DNA of 64,000 nt, from assembly GCA_024760905.1 (NCBI GenBank), contig CM045745.1, forward strand, positions 19,816,282-19,880,281. The letters are read 5' to 3'. The notes beneath the pieces are model-generated. The model was not told the origin of the DNA, ran no database searches, and saw only the letters and a list, made by a program, of their open reading frames with translations. Position 1 is the stretch's first letter, and each line of letters opens with the position of its first letter. Shown here in pieces: positions 46,780 through 57,699 of the stretch. Position numbers and translations under genes: made by a program. Source of the DNA: Plotosus lineatus. Its lineage: Eukaryota > Chordata > Actinopteri > Siluriformes > Plotosidae.

Positions 46780-47560
46780 TCTTCAACAGCCGTGTCAGAA
46801 GACTTTCCCCAAGATCATGAAAAACTTACGGTTTCAGAATGATCAAATTATGGGCCTGAAGCGAAGAAGATGACAAAGGAGTTGAAATGATTGTATTTTG
46901 GTGAAGAAGTTCACAGAGGAAATGTGGCCAGAAGAAAACCAGTGCCCACTGTACTTGGGTGGTGTTATCAGGGCTTGCTTCCATTGGTCAGCAGCACTTA
47001 ATGTAACAAGTTATCGAATGACCTGAATGCCCTGAATGCCCAGGTTATCCCCTCAATGGACTTTTTAATGGCACAGATATTAAATTCTTCTATAATTTTG
47101 TGGAAGGCCTTTCCAAGAGAGTTGAGGAATCTTATCTTGGCAAAAAAGGAACTAAATCAAAAATGTTCAAACTTCACATGTGTGAAGGTGATGAGGAACA
47201 TTAGCGAGGCCAGAAAACAAGGAAAGGACAACATGTGCAGCTTTAGAATTGTACAATTGACCCTTGTGATGTTGCATCCATAATAAACCATCATCCCTCC
47301 TGGAGCTGGTAGAAGAATGTATGCTTGAAGTCCAATAAGCCCTGTTCTACCCGACCCTCATTCTTAACCCTGTTATGAAAGATATGCTCTGTATTGATGA
47401 CCCACGTGCACGAGCCATTCAGCGTACAGGAGCCTGAATTTTTCTGCACGTAGGAATGGAACCAGATCCCTCCACAAGCCTCACCATGCCAGACATAGAA
47501 AAGCATAGTCCTGTTATTTTCTGAAATGTCTCCAACAAATGTCACCCATGCTTTTTAAAC
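46780..47560 (+). other. possible Tc1-like remnant
   Basis: Short stretches (ttttgtggaaggcctttcca, agagagttgagg near 47095-47130) resemble the end of a Tc1 transposase (LVESLPRRVEA). Too degraded for a firm call. Confidence 0.3.
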
Positions 47561-47594
47561 ATTTTTTTTTTTTAATTAAAGTGCTGTTGGGACA

Positions 47595-47935
47595 CAGTGT
47601 CTTCAGTGGCAATCACTCACAGTGAGTATGTTTTGGGTACAAATCTTGGCTCAGTACCTGTCCGTATGGAGTTTGCATGTTTTCCCCGGTTGTGTGGGTT
47701 TCTTCAAGGAACTCTGGTTTTCCTCTTATCGTCCAAAAATATGCATGGGACAACTAGCCCACTCTAAATTGCCCCTAAGTGTGAATGTGAGTGGGCGTGG
47801 TTGTTTCTTAGTGCTGCAGTACCAGTGCGACCTGTTAAGGGTGAGCTCCACTTCACACACAGCCAGCTGGGATTGGCTCCAGCTTCCACTGCGACCCTGA
47901 CAGATACAGTAAGTGGTTTAGTTACTGGATGGAGG
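47595..47935 (+). repeat. SINE family 2, degenerate copy
   Basis: Centre gtatggagtttgcatgtttt, then aaattgcccctaagtgtgaa, then tgggattggctccagcttcc and gcgaccctgacagata, the standard order for this SINE type. Confidence 0.7.
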
Positions 47936-48209
47936 AAAATGCTGTGCCATATAGAAAGCACTTAAAAACTCATCACTTGTTGGATATCTAATTGATTTCA
48001 TTGGCTGTAGTAGTTCAGTGTATACTGGGGTAATTTTGGCACCTTTTCTTGAGTTGGAGCAACAATCTTGCAGCTGTCTGGCATTACAATAAATGCAGAT
48101 AATTTTTGCCAGCTGAGCTTTTTTACATTTTAGTTTTTGACAAATGAAGATCCCTATCACAAGGTGGCAGTGTAGACTTTGAAATAATTTGTCACCATTT
48201 CACTCTCTT

Positions 48210-48505
48210 GTGGGGCCAGTGGCATAGTGATTAGGGTGCTTGGCTCATGATAAGGAGGTTGTGTGTTCAAATCCCAGTGAGACCACCACTGTGCTAAGAC
48301 CCCTGGGGAAGGTCTTAACCACAAGTGTGCCTCTGTTCCCCCAGCAGTATAAATGGGTACCAGTAAAAATGTACTGGGAAGGTAACCTGCGATGGACTAG
48401 CGTCCCATCCAGGAGGAGTTGAACTTCTGGTCGCTTCGCACTATGGAAACCGGGGATAAGCACCGGCCTGATGAGCCAATTTGGGTGTAAAAAGCCAAAC
48501 ATTAC
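48210..48505 (+). repeat. tRNA-derived SINE, third family
   Basis: Head ggccagtggcatagtgatta with B-box-like gttcaaatccc (48267-48277), centre cttaaccacaagtgtgcctc, tail gcgatggactagcgtcccat and caccggcctgatgagcc. Single copy in this window. Confidence 0.65.
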
Positions 48506-48509
48506 ATGT

Positions 48510-50015
48510 TATGTGAGTATTTATATGTGCAGTAAAAGGATGCAGTGAGATAATTGCTAATCTAGTGTTTAAATATACTGGCAGCCACTTTGGTGTATGT
48601 AACGTGGTGTATGTAATTTCGTTTTTTAAGATTTATTAAAGGAAAGTATGAAGTAGCATCTCTGGTCTCAATCTCGAGTCTATGGAAAGTTTTCTTTCTC
48701 AATATTTAAAAAAAATACATTGCAGAACTTTTCCTGGATTAATATATGAATGATGTATCATCCACTCATGGAAACTGCTCTGTATTGCTTTCTGACTCCA
48801 AATAATTTCTGCGCTATGCTTGAAGGTCCTTTTTTATTTTCATTCAGCTCTCACACCTTGGTGTTATTTATATATTTATTTTTAATTAATTAATTTTCTT
48901 TAAATAAGTCCATATACAGTAATATAATACTTAATGAATGTCTCATTCACAAAGCCAGTTGTTCACCTCATTCAATAGCCAAGGACAAAGAGTGAGGTAG
49001 TGGGCATGTGAACAGTGAAGGTAGGCACCTTGTGAGAAACGAATCACTGACTGGAGGAAGAGGAAGAGAGATGGTAGAAAAAAAAAATACCTGCAATGAG
49101 CTGGATAAGAAGCAGAGATTACTCAGAATAACACAGCAGTAGGGATTATGAAGGCAGCTATGGGGACGGAATGAGAGAAGATGTATCATTAGGAGTCAAA
49201 GCAGCAGGAGAGAAGGAATGATTGACAGTAGAATAGTGTATAGATGAGTGCATGGGACAGATTAGTTGAAGGCTGGAGTATTTCAGCACATTGACGTTGG
49301 ACACTGTGCTCTCTGGGATGCTGGGCAGAGAGCCAAAGGAATGAGCAGCAAATGGGAGGAGCCAGAGGCCTGTGCTTGCCTGATAAGGCGGGACCAAATT
49401 TGGAGTGAGAATTGATTGACATTGGAGAAAGAGTCTGTTATTGGGTATAGGGCTTGATCTTCCTTCTTGTGGCCACTACTAGTAAGTGTCATCACATTCT
49501 CAGAGTGTTTGTGATAAATCAGTGTTAGGTTAAGTATCTCTGTATTCTATTTGAAATTTCCTTCTTCCTTCTTTTATAATCACGCCAACCTTTAGACAGA
49601 TACATGCCTCCCTGCTGTTGTGTAGGTGTTTGAGTTGGAGAAGGCTGTAAAATCCTGTCTGTTGCCTGTCTTTTCTTCTTTTCTCATCCCTCCTGCAGAT
49701 GGTGATTTACATAACATCTTTATTCCCATCTAAACCCCGCCCCTTTCAATATAACATGTGATAGGCCCCCAGTTAAGTCCCATAGTGAAAGAGAGCCTGG
49801 GAAATAAGACCCTGACAGCAGAACAGCATCTCCAATTTGCCTTAGTGAAGGAAGGGGAGAGAGGGGCAGCAATCATGAATACAATATCCAGTAATTAGAA
49901 TTAATTATTTAAGTTGTGAGTGTGCCAGAAAGCAATATTTTGTGAAGCATCTGTATCTTGTCAAATAAAATCTGTAAAAAGCTGATGTTGGAGGAAACCA
50001 CCAATATGTCCATAA
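48510..50015. other. non-coding rell1 intron
   Basis: No exon or repeat family recognised with confidence. Minus-strand open frames at 49158-49495 overlap one another in different frames and have no family motifs. Confidence 0.5.
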
Positions 50016-50025
50016 TTAACTAAAG

Positions 50026-50638
50026 CAGTTCTTCTCAAATAGTGGGGAGTGCCCCCAAGGGGGCGCTGTGTGATGCCGGGGGAGCGCGTATGGCCCTGGA
50101 GAACATGCTTTTCTGGAATAGTGTACGAGAATTAAGTGTAATTGCACCTCCACTCCAATAGTTGGCAGTAGCGCACTCATTGTACTTCGGTGTAGCGGTT
50201 TTTCGCACGCGCAAACGATATGACGTGCAGTAAACAACCCGTCAATAAAAAACACGAAAAAATTTCTCACAGGAACGAAGGGAAAGGTGGAGATAGAGAG
50301 AGAGAGAGAGAGAGACGGATATATTAAGAGTTAAATACGTTGAAAAAGTTTAAATGATGTATTTTTTTAAATTTCAGGCACATTGGTGCACTTTAAATCT
50401 TTTCTGTTACAGATTAAAAAACAATGTTAATGAAGTTTTTATTTGTTGCAAGTTGAATTATATTTGTTTCTTTTTGTTTTTAATGTTAATAAAAGATATA
50501 ATGTTATTCAGATGTGTACTAAAAATTTTATATACAAATACAGAACTGTACTGTATTCATAGTCGCTCACGGTGGAGGGGGCTGTGTGTGTTTTTTCTTC
50601 CTCGAGGGGGCGCCACAGAAAATAATTGCAACGCACTG
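50026..50638 (+). mobile_element. hAT MITE with perfect 8-bp target duplication
   Basis: Ends CAGTTCTTCTCAAATAGTGG and AATAATTGCAACGCACTG. The target duplication aactaaag is identical at 50018-50025 and 50639-50646. Inside are an AG repeat (50295-50315) and CCCCC/GGGGG blocks at both ends. It ends 74 bases before a rell1 exon. Confidence 0.9.
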
Positions 50639-50712
50639 AACTAAAGGCATGTATAGGCTCGGGTTTCTACGCTGATATGTGAATCTCTTGCTGTTTGTTA
50701 TTTTGTCTGTAG

Positions 50713-50964
50713 CCCTCCCACAGCATCTCCAACCCCTGCTCCTGTGACCCCTGTCTTCTCTGTGAGTCCCGTGTCACCCGGAGCTCCGGCAGAAGCAGCC
50801 AAACACACCTGTAACCATCTTTTCACCAGCAAAGGAGTGGTGGGGCAGAGCAGCACGTGTCACCTCTGTAATCATAAGAAATGGCCGCTCGTGAGGCGCG
50901 GCTTGAACAGGAAAGTGATTCGGAGCGCCCCTGCTGGAGAGGTGACCGTGCTAGCAGTTGGCAG
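50713..50964 (+). CDS. rell1: rell1 large cytoplasmic exon (Pro-rich, Cys/His cluster)
   Basis: Encodes a Pro/Ser/Thr-rich stretch (PPTASPTPAPVTPVFSVSPV), then a Cys/His cluster KHTCNHLF...TCHLCNHKKWP that aligns with the C-H...CH-C-HK-W pattern of RELL1, then GEVTVLAVG ending in a split Arg codon. GE-x-TVL-x-VGRFRV is the most conserved part of the RELT family tail. The acceptor is tttgtctgtag and the donor GGCAG|gtgtgt is in phase 2. Confidence 0.92.
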
Positions 50965-51082
50965 GTGTGTGTTTTCCTGGGAAATAACTAGTGGGTGTGA
51001 ATTATTTCTATGGATGTCTATCTAAGTGTCATGTGGTTTATGGTTCGTGATGATGTAATTTTTTTATTCTGTGAGCAATATC

Positions 51083-51630
51083 TTCTCCTTTCGGCTTTTC
51101 CCTTCAGGGGACGCCACAGCGAATCATCTGCCTCCATCTCACCCTATCCTTTCCATCTTCTTCTCTTACACCAACGACCTTCATGTCCTCCTTCACCACA
51201 TCCATAAATCTCCTCGTTGGTCTTCCTCTGGGCCTTCTGCCTGGTAGTTCCAACCTCAGCATCCTACTACCAATATACTCACTATCCCTCCTCTGTACAT
51301 GTCCAAACCATCTCAATCTAGCCTCTCTGACTTTGTTTCCAAAACATCTTCCATGTGCTGTCCCTCTGATGTATTCATTCCTGATCCTATCCATCCTCGT
51401 TACTCCCAAAGAGAACCTCAACATTTTCATCTCTGCTACCTCCAGCTCTGCCTCCTGTCTTTTCCTCAGCGCAACTGTTTCTAAACCATACAACATCGCA
51501 GGCTGGTTGGAGTGGTTGGAGAAGTGTCCGGAGTGATGTGTGATAGGAGGGTATCGGCAACAATGAAAGGAAAAGTGTACAAGACGGTGATGAGGCCAGC
51601 GATGGTGTATGGTTTAGAAACAGTTGCGCT
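51083..51630 (-). mobile_element. LINE fragment with 5' inversion (twin priming)
   Basis: 51083-51499 is a minus-strand LINE 3' part: frame 51496-51104 reads MLYGLETVALRKRQEAELEV then RWFGHVQRRDSEYIGSRMLR and ends with the type I tail. 51500-51630 is the preceding RT segment in the opposite (+) orientation, ending tatggtttagaaacagttgc, which is also the start of the minus part. Confidence 0.8.
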
Positions 51631-51631
51631 G

Positions 51632-51712
51632 AAAAAATGTGGTTCTTGGTCTCTGACTAGTTGGCCACCCTGATTTAGCCCAACTAGTCAGAGACCAAGA
51701 ACCACATTTTTT
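51632..51712. repeat. perfect 33-bp inverted repeat (hairpin)
   Basis: Arms 51632-51664 and 51680-51712 are exact reverse complements separated by a 15-base loop. The core is tgtggttcttggtctctgac. It starts directly after the inverted LINE piece. Confidence 0.95.
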
Positions 51713-51775
51713 TACTATGTTACTGCAAAGCGCCACATCATACACATGGGCACACATGAACATCACCCATCCATT

Positions 51776-51776
<1 letters not shown>

Positions 51777-51832
<56 letters not shown>
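51777..51832 (+). repeat. CT/CA microsatellite
   Basis: A short CT run followed by about 44 bases of CA. Confidence 0.95.
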
Positions 51833-51835
<3 letters not shown>

Positions 51836-51844
51836 CTGCTCAGC

Positions 51845-53135
51845 CAAATTTATTGTAAGTTCACACTTCATCATGATAAAATACATCTTTGAAGGTCAGC
51901 ATGCAACTGTGATTCAATAGCCATGTTGATGTCAATATTCTGTGTCCAACAGTGTGGCGGCACACTTGGACGTCTGATACCACGCGTTTCAGTTTGTTGT
52001 TTTCAGGAGACAAGATTTCAACAACATCACTGAGGGAGTTTATAACGAACTCTCCATTGTATGGAGTTTTGGCCCGTGTCATGTTCCAAGCCAGTTGATA
52101 TGACGCAAGCTTTACGGTCTCTGAGCGCTTCGTAAATTTTTGGAAAAACAGTATCTGCTTTTCTGGATGACTTTTCAAAGTGAACAACTTGTACTTGTAA
52201 GTTCAGTCCCTTTTGGACATTCTTGGTCAACGTTACAATGCAGTGAGCTGAAGCAATGCTGAAGATTTGAAGTTTTGAAAAGCGCCAATGACACCTGACA
52301 TATAAGGCTTTCCATTACATTCAAAAACAAACAAAAAAAACCCTCTCCCACTCTGTTAAAATGTCCTTTGTTCATCTTCATATTTTCATTTTGTCGTGCT
52401 TCCCCCCCCATGCCATTTTAAGAGCAACTTTGACACAAATTGTAGACTGAAATGATCTCGCTCATACTGCGAAGCTTTGCAGTATTTTCATCTCACACAC
52501 GGAAGCATTTGACAATAATACCATATTGAATTCCCGTGAAGCAAACATGCATATTAAAAAAACACAAACTTCGATATGAACATAAGAGCTGCATGAAACT
52601 AGGCAAAGAGCTACATGCGTTTCGGAAGCCGCGGGTTGGCCACACCTGCGATAGATGAACGAGTGTGTGGTGAGGTCATGTTTGCCTGAACAAGGATACT
52701 GATTTATTTCATTTCAGTTCCTGTTGTGCATGATCTAGCCTTGCACATACAAACAACACATATTTTACGCATGTTCCAAGGTGATTGCCATAACATACTG
52801 ACTGACATGTTGACGTTTTGGTGTTGGCATGTGTGGAGATTTAACGACCATTTAAATGTTTAATTTATTTTGCATGTCTGGGTATGTGGCTGGTCAAGAG
52901 CTTCGCTCATGTACTTTCTGCAGGAGAGTCTGTGTTTCGAATGCTAATCGAGCATTTCCTTATGCATCCATTGTGATAAATGAGAGTTTATACCGGGGTC
53001 ACCCCTAACCCATATGTGTTTGTGGGGAGATGGAAATTAATTTCCCAATTTATTTGATTAATTCCTCAGTGAATGTTTGTGAACTGAACATGTGAATAGT
53101 TGTTGTTCATGGTGTGTGTAAGCAGAGCTAAGTCT
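51845..53135. other. non-coding rell1 intron
   Basis: Minus frames 52187-51861 and 52411-52175 are open but overlap other frames. The stretch 51900-52640 may be the remains of a transposon coding region, though I cannot name it. Confidence 0.4.
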
Positions 53136-53143
53136 GTCTATAT

Positions 53144-54261
53144 CAGGGGTCATCAACATGGCGCCTGCGGGCACCAGGTCGCCCACAAGGACAACATGAG
53201 TCGCCCGCGAGCCTGCTCAGGGGTCGGGAACCTATGGCTCGTGAGCCAGACGTGGCTCTTTTGATGACTGCATCTGGCTCTCAGATAAATCAGGTGGCCT
53301 TTCTTAACAGAATAACTAATACATAATTTCGCTGTCCTTTAAATAAAAATACAGAAAAAAAACATCAAATAAAACAAAAACAGAAATAAATCTCATGCAT
53401 TGCAATCTATACATCTATTTTTAATGCCACCTGTCGCTGTGGCGCGCAGCGGAGAGCCAATCCTTTCTGTACTCCAGTGTGTGGGCGGGGCCGATACCTT
53501 GAAACTCTAATTTTATTGGATTATATGCAACAGTCTGTGCGAGTTGTTTTTGGGTAAAAAGGTAAATTTCCGTCGTTTTAATCAGCTTGTGTGGAAGAAG
53601 CCAAGCAGAGCTGTCAAGCAAAACACAAATAGACAGAATGAAAAAACTTCAACCCGCAGACCAGCTGATTGCCTTGGGACGCACTTCCTGTCCCATAAAC
53701 ACTGCAGTGTGTGAGTCCTGTCGTATTGACCATGTTTGGCTCCACATGCACACGCGAGCAGTCCTTCTCACACCTGAAAAGCATCAAGTCCAACCCGAGG
53801 ACACGTTTAACAGATGGAAGCCTAAATGCCTGCATGAAGCTGAACCTCAGCACATATCAACCAGACTACAAAGCCATCAGCAACACCATGCAGCACCAGA
53901 AGTCGCATTAATAGTAAGAAGTACTTTTCTTATTAATAAATAACTTCGTTAAAACAATGTTGTTTAAAATAAATTCAGAGTCGTATTATACTCTCAAATT
54001 GTTATTGTTGGTCTCAGTATTAAAAATATATTTGGCTATCAGAGTATTAGATTTTAATTTTTTTTTTTTTTTGGCTCTCTCAATCAAAAAGGTTCCCAAC
54101 CCCCGACATAGATGAATATCAATACTTATTAATAATAACATAGAATTAAAGGTAAATTAAGGAAATTTGTTATGTCACAAGTGTGTATCGACCTGGTAGC
54201 ACTTTGAATTAATTGGTACCCAAGAAGTAGCTCTCAGTTTCAAAAAGGTTGGTGACCCCTG
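53144..54261 (+). mobile_element. hAT element with perfect target duplication, host of a second
   Basis: Ends CAGGGGTCATCAACATGG and AGGTTGGTGACCCCTG. The target duplication gtctatat is identical at 53136-53143 and 54262-54269. A second hAT-type element is nested inside (53218 to about 54110). Confidence 0.92.
53218..54110 (+). mobile_element. nested hAT element with transposase remnant
   Basis: Begins CAGGGGTCGGGAACCTATGG and ends ggttcccaacccccgac (degraded right end). Inside, 53711-53911 reads FGSTCTREQSFSHLKSIKSN then LTDGSLNACMKLNLSTYQPD, matching the C-terminal dimerisation region of ZBED5-like hAT transposases. The N-terminal part is missing. Confidence 0.8.
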
Positions 54262-54311
54262 GTCTATATTATGCTGAACAGTCGACTAAAGATTCCGTGT
54301 TTTAATTTCAG

Positions 54312-54534
54312 ATTCCGTGTGACGAAAACTGACCCACGGTCGCCCCGGGAAAGACGTAGCCTGCTGATCACTGAGCCTAATGGCAGTGTCCCTGTCACTC
54401 CGGTAAAGACAGAGGCAGCCCCAGTAAACAGCATTCCAGCTGCAGAGCCTCAGGTGAGCTCCACTAAGAATACACTACATATTAATAAACCATACGAAAT
54501 CCTCACAGGCACACACTCAGACGGCGAACTATAG
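54312..54534 (+). CDS. rell1: rell1 last recognised coding exon (RFRV motif)
   Basis: Completes the Arg codon and encodes FRVTKTDPRSPRERRSLLIT then EPNGSVPVTPVKTEAA, matching the RELL1 C-terminus. GRFRVTK carries the RFxV motif recognised by the conserved C-terminal domain of OXSR1/SPAK. Two endings are possible. Reading on gives VSSTKNTLHINKPYEILTGT and a stop at 54532-54534, with an AATAAA near 54640. Alternatively a good donor, CAG|gtgagc at 54454, ends the exon at 54453 in phase 0, and an acceptor at 58928 would add Ala-Glu-stop. The second ending is closer in length to the mammalian protein. Confidence 0.88.
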
Positions 54535-54771
54535 AGAAAACTGCAGAGATCACAATGAAGCATCTCCACTACCAGACCTTTTGATTATGTTTGTGTTGTA
54601 ATTTTTTTTGGATTTATATTTTCTTATGCTTTTTTTTTAATAAATACAACTAAAATATGCATACAACAGACAGTCTGTAATTCACAAGCCAGAAGCCAGA
54701 AAAGAGGATATTAGTTCATCACACTGAGCTTCAAAATACATTCCAACTAATTTAAAATAAAACATTGCCAA

Positions 54772-55130
54772 CCGGCACAGTGGTGCAGTTGTTAGGAAGT
54801 CCACCTCTCAGCAAGAAGTTCCTGGGTTTGATTCCCAGCCTCAGGCATTTCTGCGTGGAGTTCGCCTGTTCTACTCGCGCCTATGTGGGTTTCTTCCGGG
54901 TACTCCAGTTTTCTTCCCCACAGTCCAAAAACATGTAGAGGAGGCTCATTTGCTGTTCCAAATCACCATTAGTTTTGAGTGTGAATGATTGTAAGTGTGT
55001 CGTCCTGTGATGGCCTGGCGAACTGTCCAGGGTGTACCCTGCGTTTGCCTAGAGTTAGCGGAGATGGCCAACCTCTCCACAAAACCTAATTAGGATTGTC
55101 TGGGTTAGAAAATGAGAATGAACAAATGAG
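54772..55130 (+). repeat. SINE family 2, most complete copy
   Basis: Head ggcacagtggtgcagttgtt with B box gggtttgattccc (54828-54840), centre cccacagtccaaaaacatgt, and the type II tail (tggcctggcgaactgtccag ... cctaattaggattgt). Confidence 0.85.
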
Positions 55131-55675
55131 TTTTTGGCAACTATTATTATTATAATTATTTTTAACAGTTCACCAAATTCAGCAACATCGACTGAAGTGA
55201 GTATTTTGTATATATTACACAGAGGCGAAGTAAAACGAGGCTTTTGTGTTTATTTTAAATTTTTTAAGGTGGACGGTGGCAGTTGAGCTCTGCATGCAGG
55301 CCGGCCATATATGTCAGACTTTGAGGAAGAACTTATTGCTGCTTTTGAACCAACAAATAAAGTCTATGAAAGTTTATTTGAATCAAGACTTTTGTTTTGG
55401 AAATCATTCAGAGTTTTAGAGTATTCTATGCAGTAATATAAAAAAAACACACTCTGTATGGAACTGCTTTAAAACTCAAAGTTGTATTATATGCTTCACA
55501 TAAATATAACAAAAACAAACTAAGGGGTCATTCAACATTTTCAACATTTTCCTAAGCGTACAAAACGTATGCTAGGGGGGAGGGGGTAAGATGTCTGTGT
55601 ACACTTTTTAATATTATAAAAATGTCGATCAACAATATTACATGCGCTTGTGAATATATATATATATATATTCCC

Positions 55676-56566
55676 CTGACCTGGGCTACAGAGAAGCAGC
55701 ACTGGACTGTTGCTCAGTGGTCCAAAGTACTTTTTTTCAGATGAAAGCAAATTTTGCATGTCATTCAGAAATCAAGGTGCCAGAGTCTGGAGGAAGACTG
55801 GGGAGAAGGAAATGCCAAAATGCTTGAAGTCCAGTGTCAAGTACCCACAGTCAGTGATGGTCTGGGGTGTCATATCAGCTGCTGGTGTTGGTCCACTGTG
55901 TTTTATCAAGGGCAGGGTCAATGCAGCTAGTATCAGGAGATTTTGGAGCACTTCATGCTTCCATCTGCTGAAAAGCTTTATGGAGATGAAGATTTTCATT
56001 TCTCAGCATGACCTGGCACCTGCTCACAGAGCCAAAACCACTGCTAAATGGTTTACTGACCATGGTATTACTGTGCTCAATTGGCCTGCCAACTCTCCTG
56101 ACCTGAAGCCCATAGAGAATCTGTGGGATATTGTGAAGAGAAAGTTGAGAGACACCAGACCCAACACTGTGGATGAGCTTAAGGCCGCTATCGAAGCATC
56201 CTGGGCCTCCGTAACACCTCAGCAGTGCCACAGGCTGATTGCCTCCATGCCATGCTGCATTGAAGCAGTCATTTCTGCAAAAGGATTCCCGACCACATAA
56301 CTGAACATAATTATTTGAAGGTTGACTTTTTTGTATTAAAAACACTTTTTTTATTGGTCGGATGAAATATGCTAATTTTTTGAGATGGGGATTTTTGGTT
56401 TTTCTGACTTTTTTTGTCAAAATTATCAATATTAAAACAATAAAAGGCTCGAACTACTACAGTTGTGTGTAATGAATCTAAAATATATGAAAGTTTAATG
56501 TTTATCAGTACATTACAGAAAATAATGAACTTTATCACAATATGCTAATTTTTTGACAAGGACCAG
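55676..56566 (+). mobile_element. 5'-truncated Tc1 copy (same family as 9374)
   Basis: Aligns with 10024-10924. The right terminal repeat is complete and followed by TA (56567-56568). The 5' third is replaced by a short AT repeat. Confidence 0.93.
55710..56300 (+). pseudogene. Tc1 transposase fragment, frameshifted
   Basis: Reads SDESKFCMSFRNQGARVWRK, then a temporary frame change (about 55925-56005), then QHDLAPAHRAKTTAKWFTDH and NSPDLKPIENLWDIVKRKLR. The third catalytic Glu (IENLW) is kept, unlike the longer copy. The first ~110 residues are missing. Confidence 0.9.
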
Positions 56567-56692
56567 TATATATATTTTTGTGTGTGTATGTTTGAAACTC
56601 CATGTGCGATTCTCCAACCACCTATCTGCAAAGTCTACAATGAATACTACCCAACCCGGTATCAGCTGCTGAAACATCAGAAGGCAGCTGAT

Positions 56693-57674
56693 CAAGGGTG
56701 TAGTCTGGGGGGGGGTGCACAGGGTGGAGACCCCCCCCCCCCCCCACAGCAGGAGTTGAGTTCCGCTGGACAAGAAATTGTGTATTTACAATCTTATAAT
56801 AAACTTAATGACTGTTATTGAAGAGAAAGTCGGAGACAAGTTCCGCACGACTAGAGTCAGGAAGTAAACCGAAAGTTAACGTGTAACGGGCACTGCGCAT
56901 GTGCACGCCCGAGCTGACCAATCGACAAACATAATATCAGTAAACAATAATAGCTGAACACTGTCAATCAAACCAAGTGCGAGTGTGAGAATAAAGCACA
57001 GTTTGTTAGTCCCGCCTCCAGCTCCTGCACATGTTAGAACACAGACATTGACGCACAGAGAATGAATGGCTCAAATAATCAGAAGCCATCCAGCCTGGAT
57101 CTGGATCTGCAGCCTAATGCTCAGTACTTTTATTAAATTAATAGTATGTCTTTGCTCTGTAAATATGTATTAATATTTGTTTGTGCCTTGGAATAGATAA
57201 ATAACTTTAGCTCAATTTGTAAATGTATTTAGCACATGTACTTGCAGATGTAGTTTGAAATATACTTGAGAATGTTTTTGGTTGAACTATAATATTTGAT
57301 TCATGTTCTGAGAGTAATAGATGAATCGTCTTCTGCTGAAAAACTGTGTGTGTTGTTGGCGTGAGATTCCATGTTGTTTATATCATGTGCTGTGACATGC
57401 ATGCACTATATTTTATGTGGTACTTTGCATCAATGCAGTGACGTCACGGTAACTGTGTAGGCGGGCACTTAGCAATGGCGGCTTTCCGGTCGATAACTTA
57501 TACAAGCACATAAAACAAAACCGCTGTGCGCGCAATGGTTTATTTATGATATAAAATTTAAGCCACAATCGCTTCACTAAACTATACTTAAGCTACCGAC
57601 AACTTATTCAGTCGGTGTTTCATTTCCCCTTTAAGGCTGAGACAACCCCCCCCCCCGACCAGCCTACGCCCTTG
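56693..57674 (+). mobile_element. candidate foldback DNA element with CAAGGG ends
   Basis: Left CAAGGGTGTAGTCTGGGGGG and right CCCCCGACCAGCCTACGCCCTTG-type ends are roughly inverted. The 5-base flanks ctgat (56688-56692 and 57675-57679) match. A second partial copy is at 41925-42720. No transposase. Confidence 0.5.
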
Positions 57675-57699
57675 CTGATCACAAACTGAAATGTGGTCG

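Noticed and set aside
48968..49495. Cluster of overlapping minus-strand open frames
   Set aside because: Three frames overlap one another, none has a motif or splice-consistent borders; no support for a gene.
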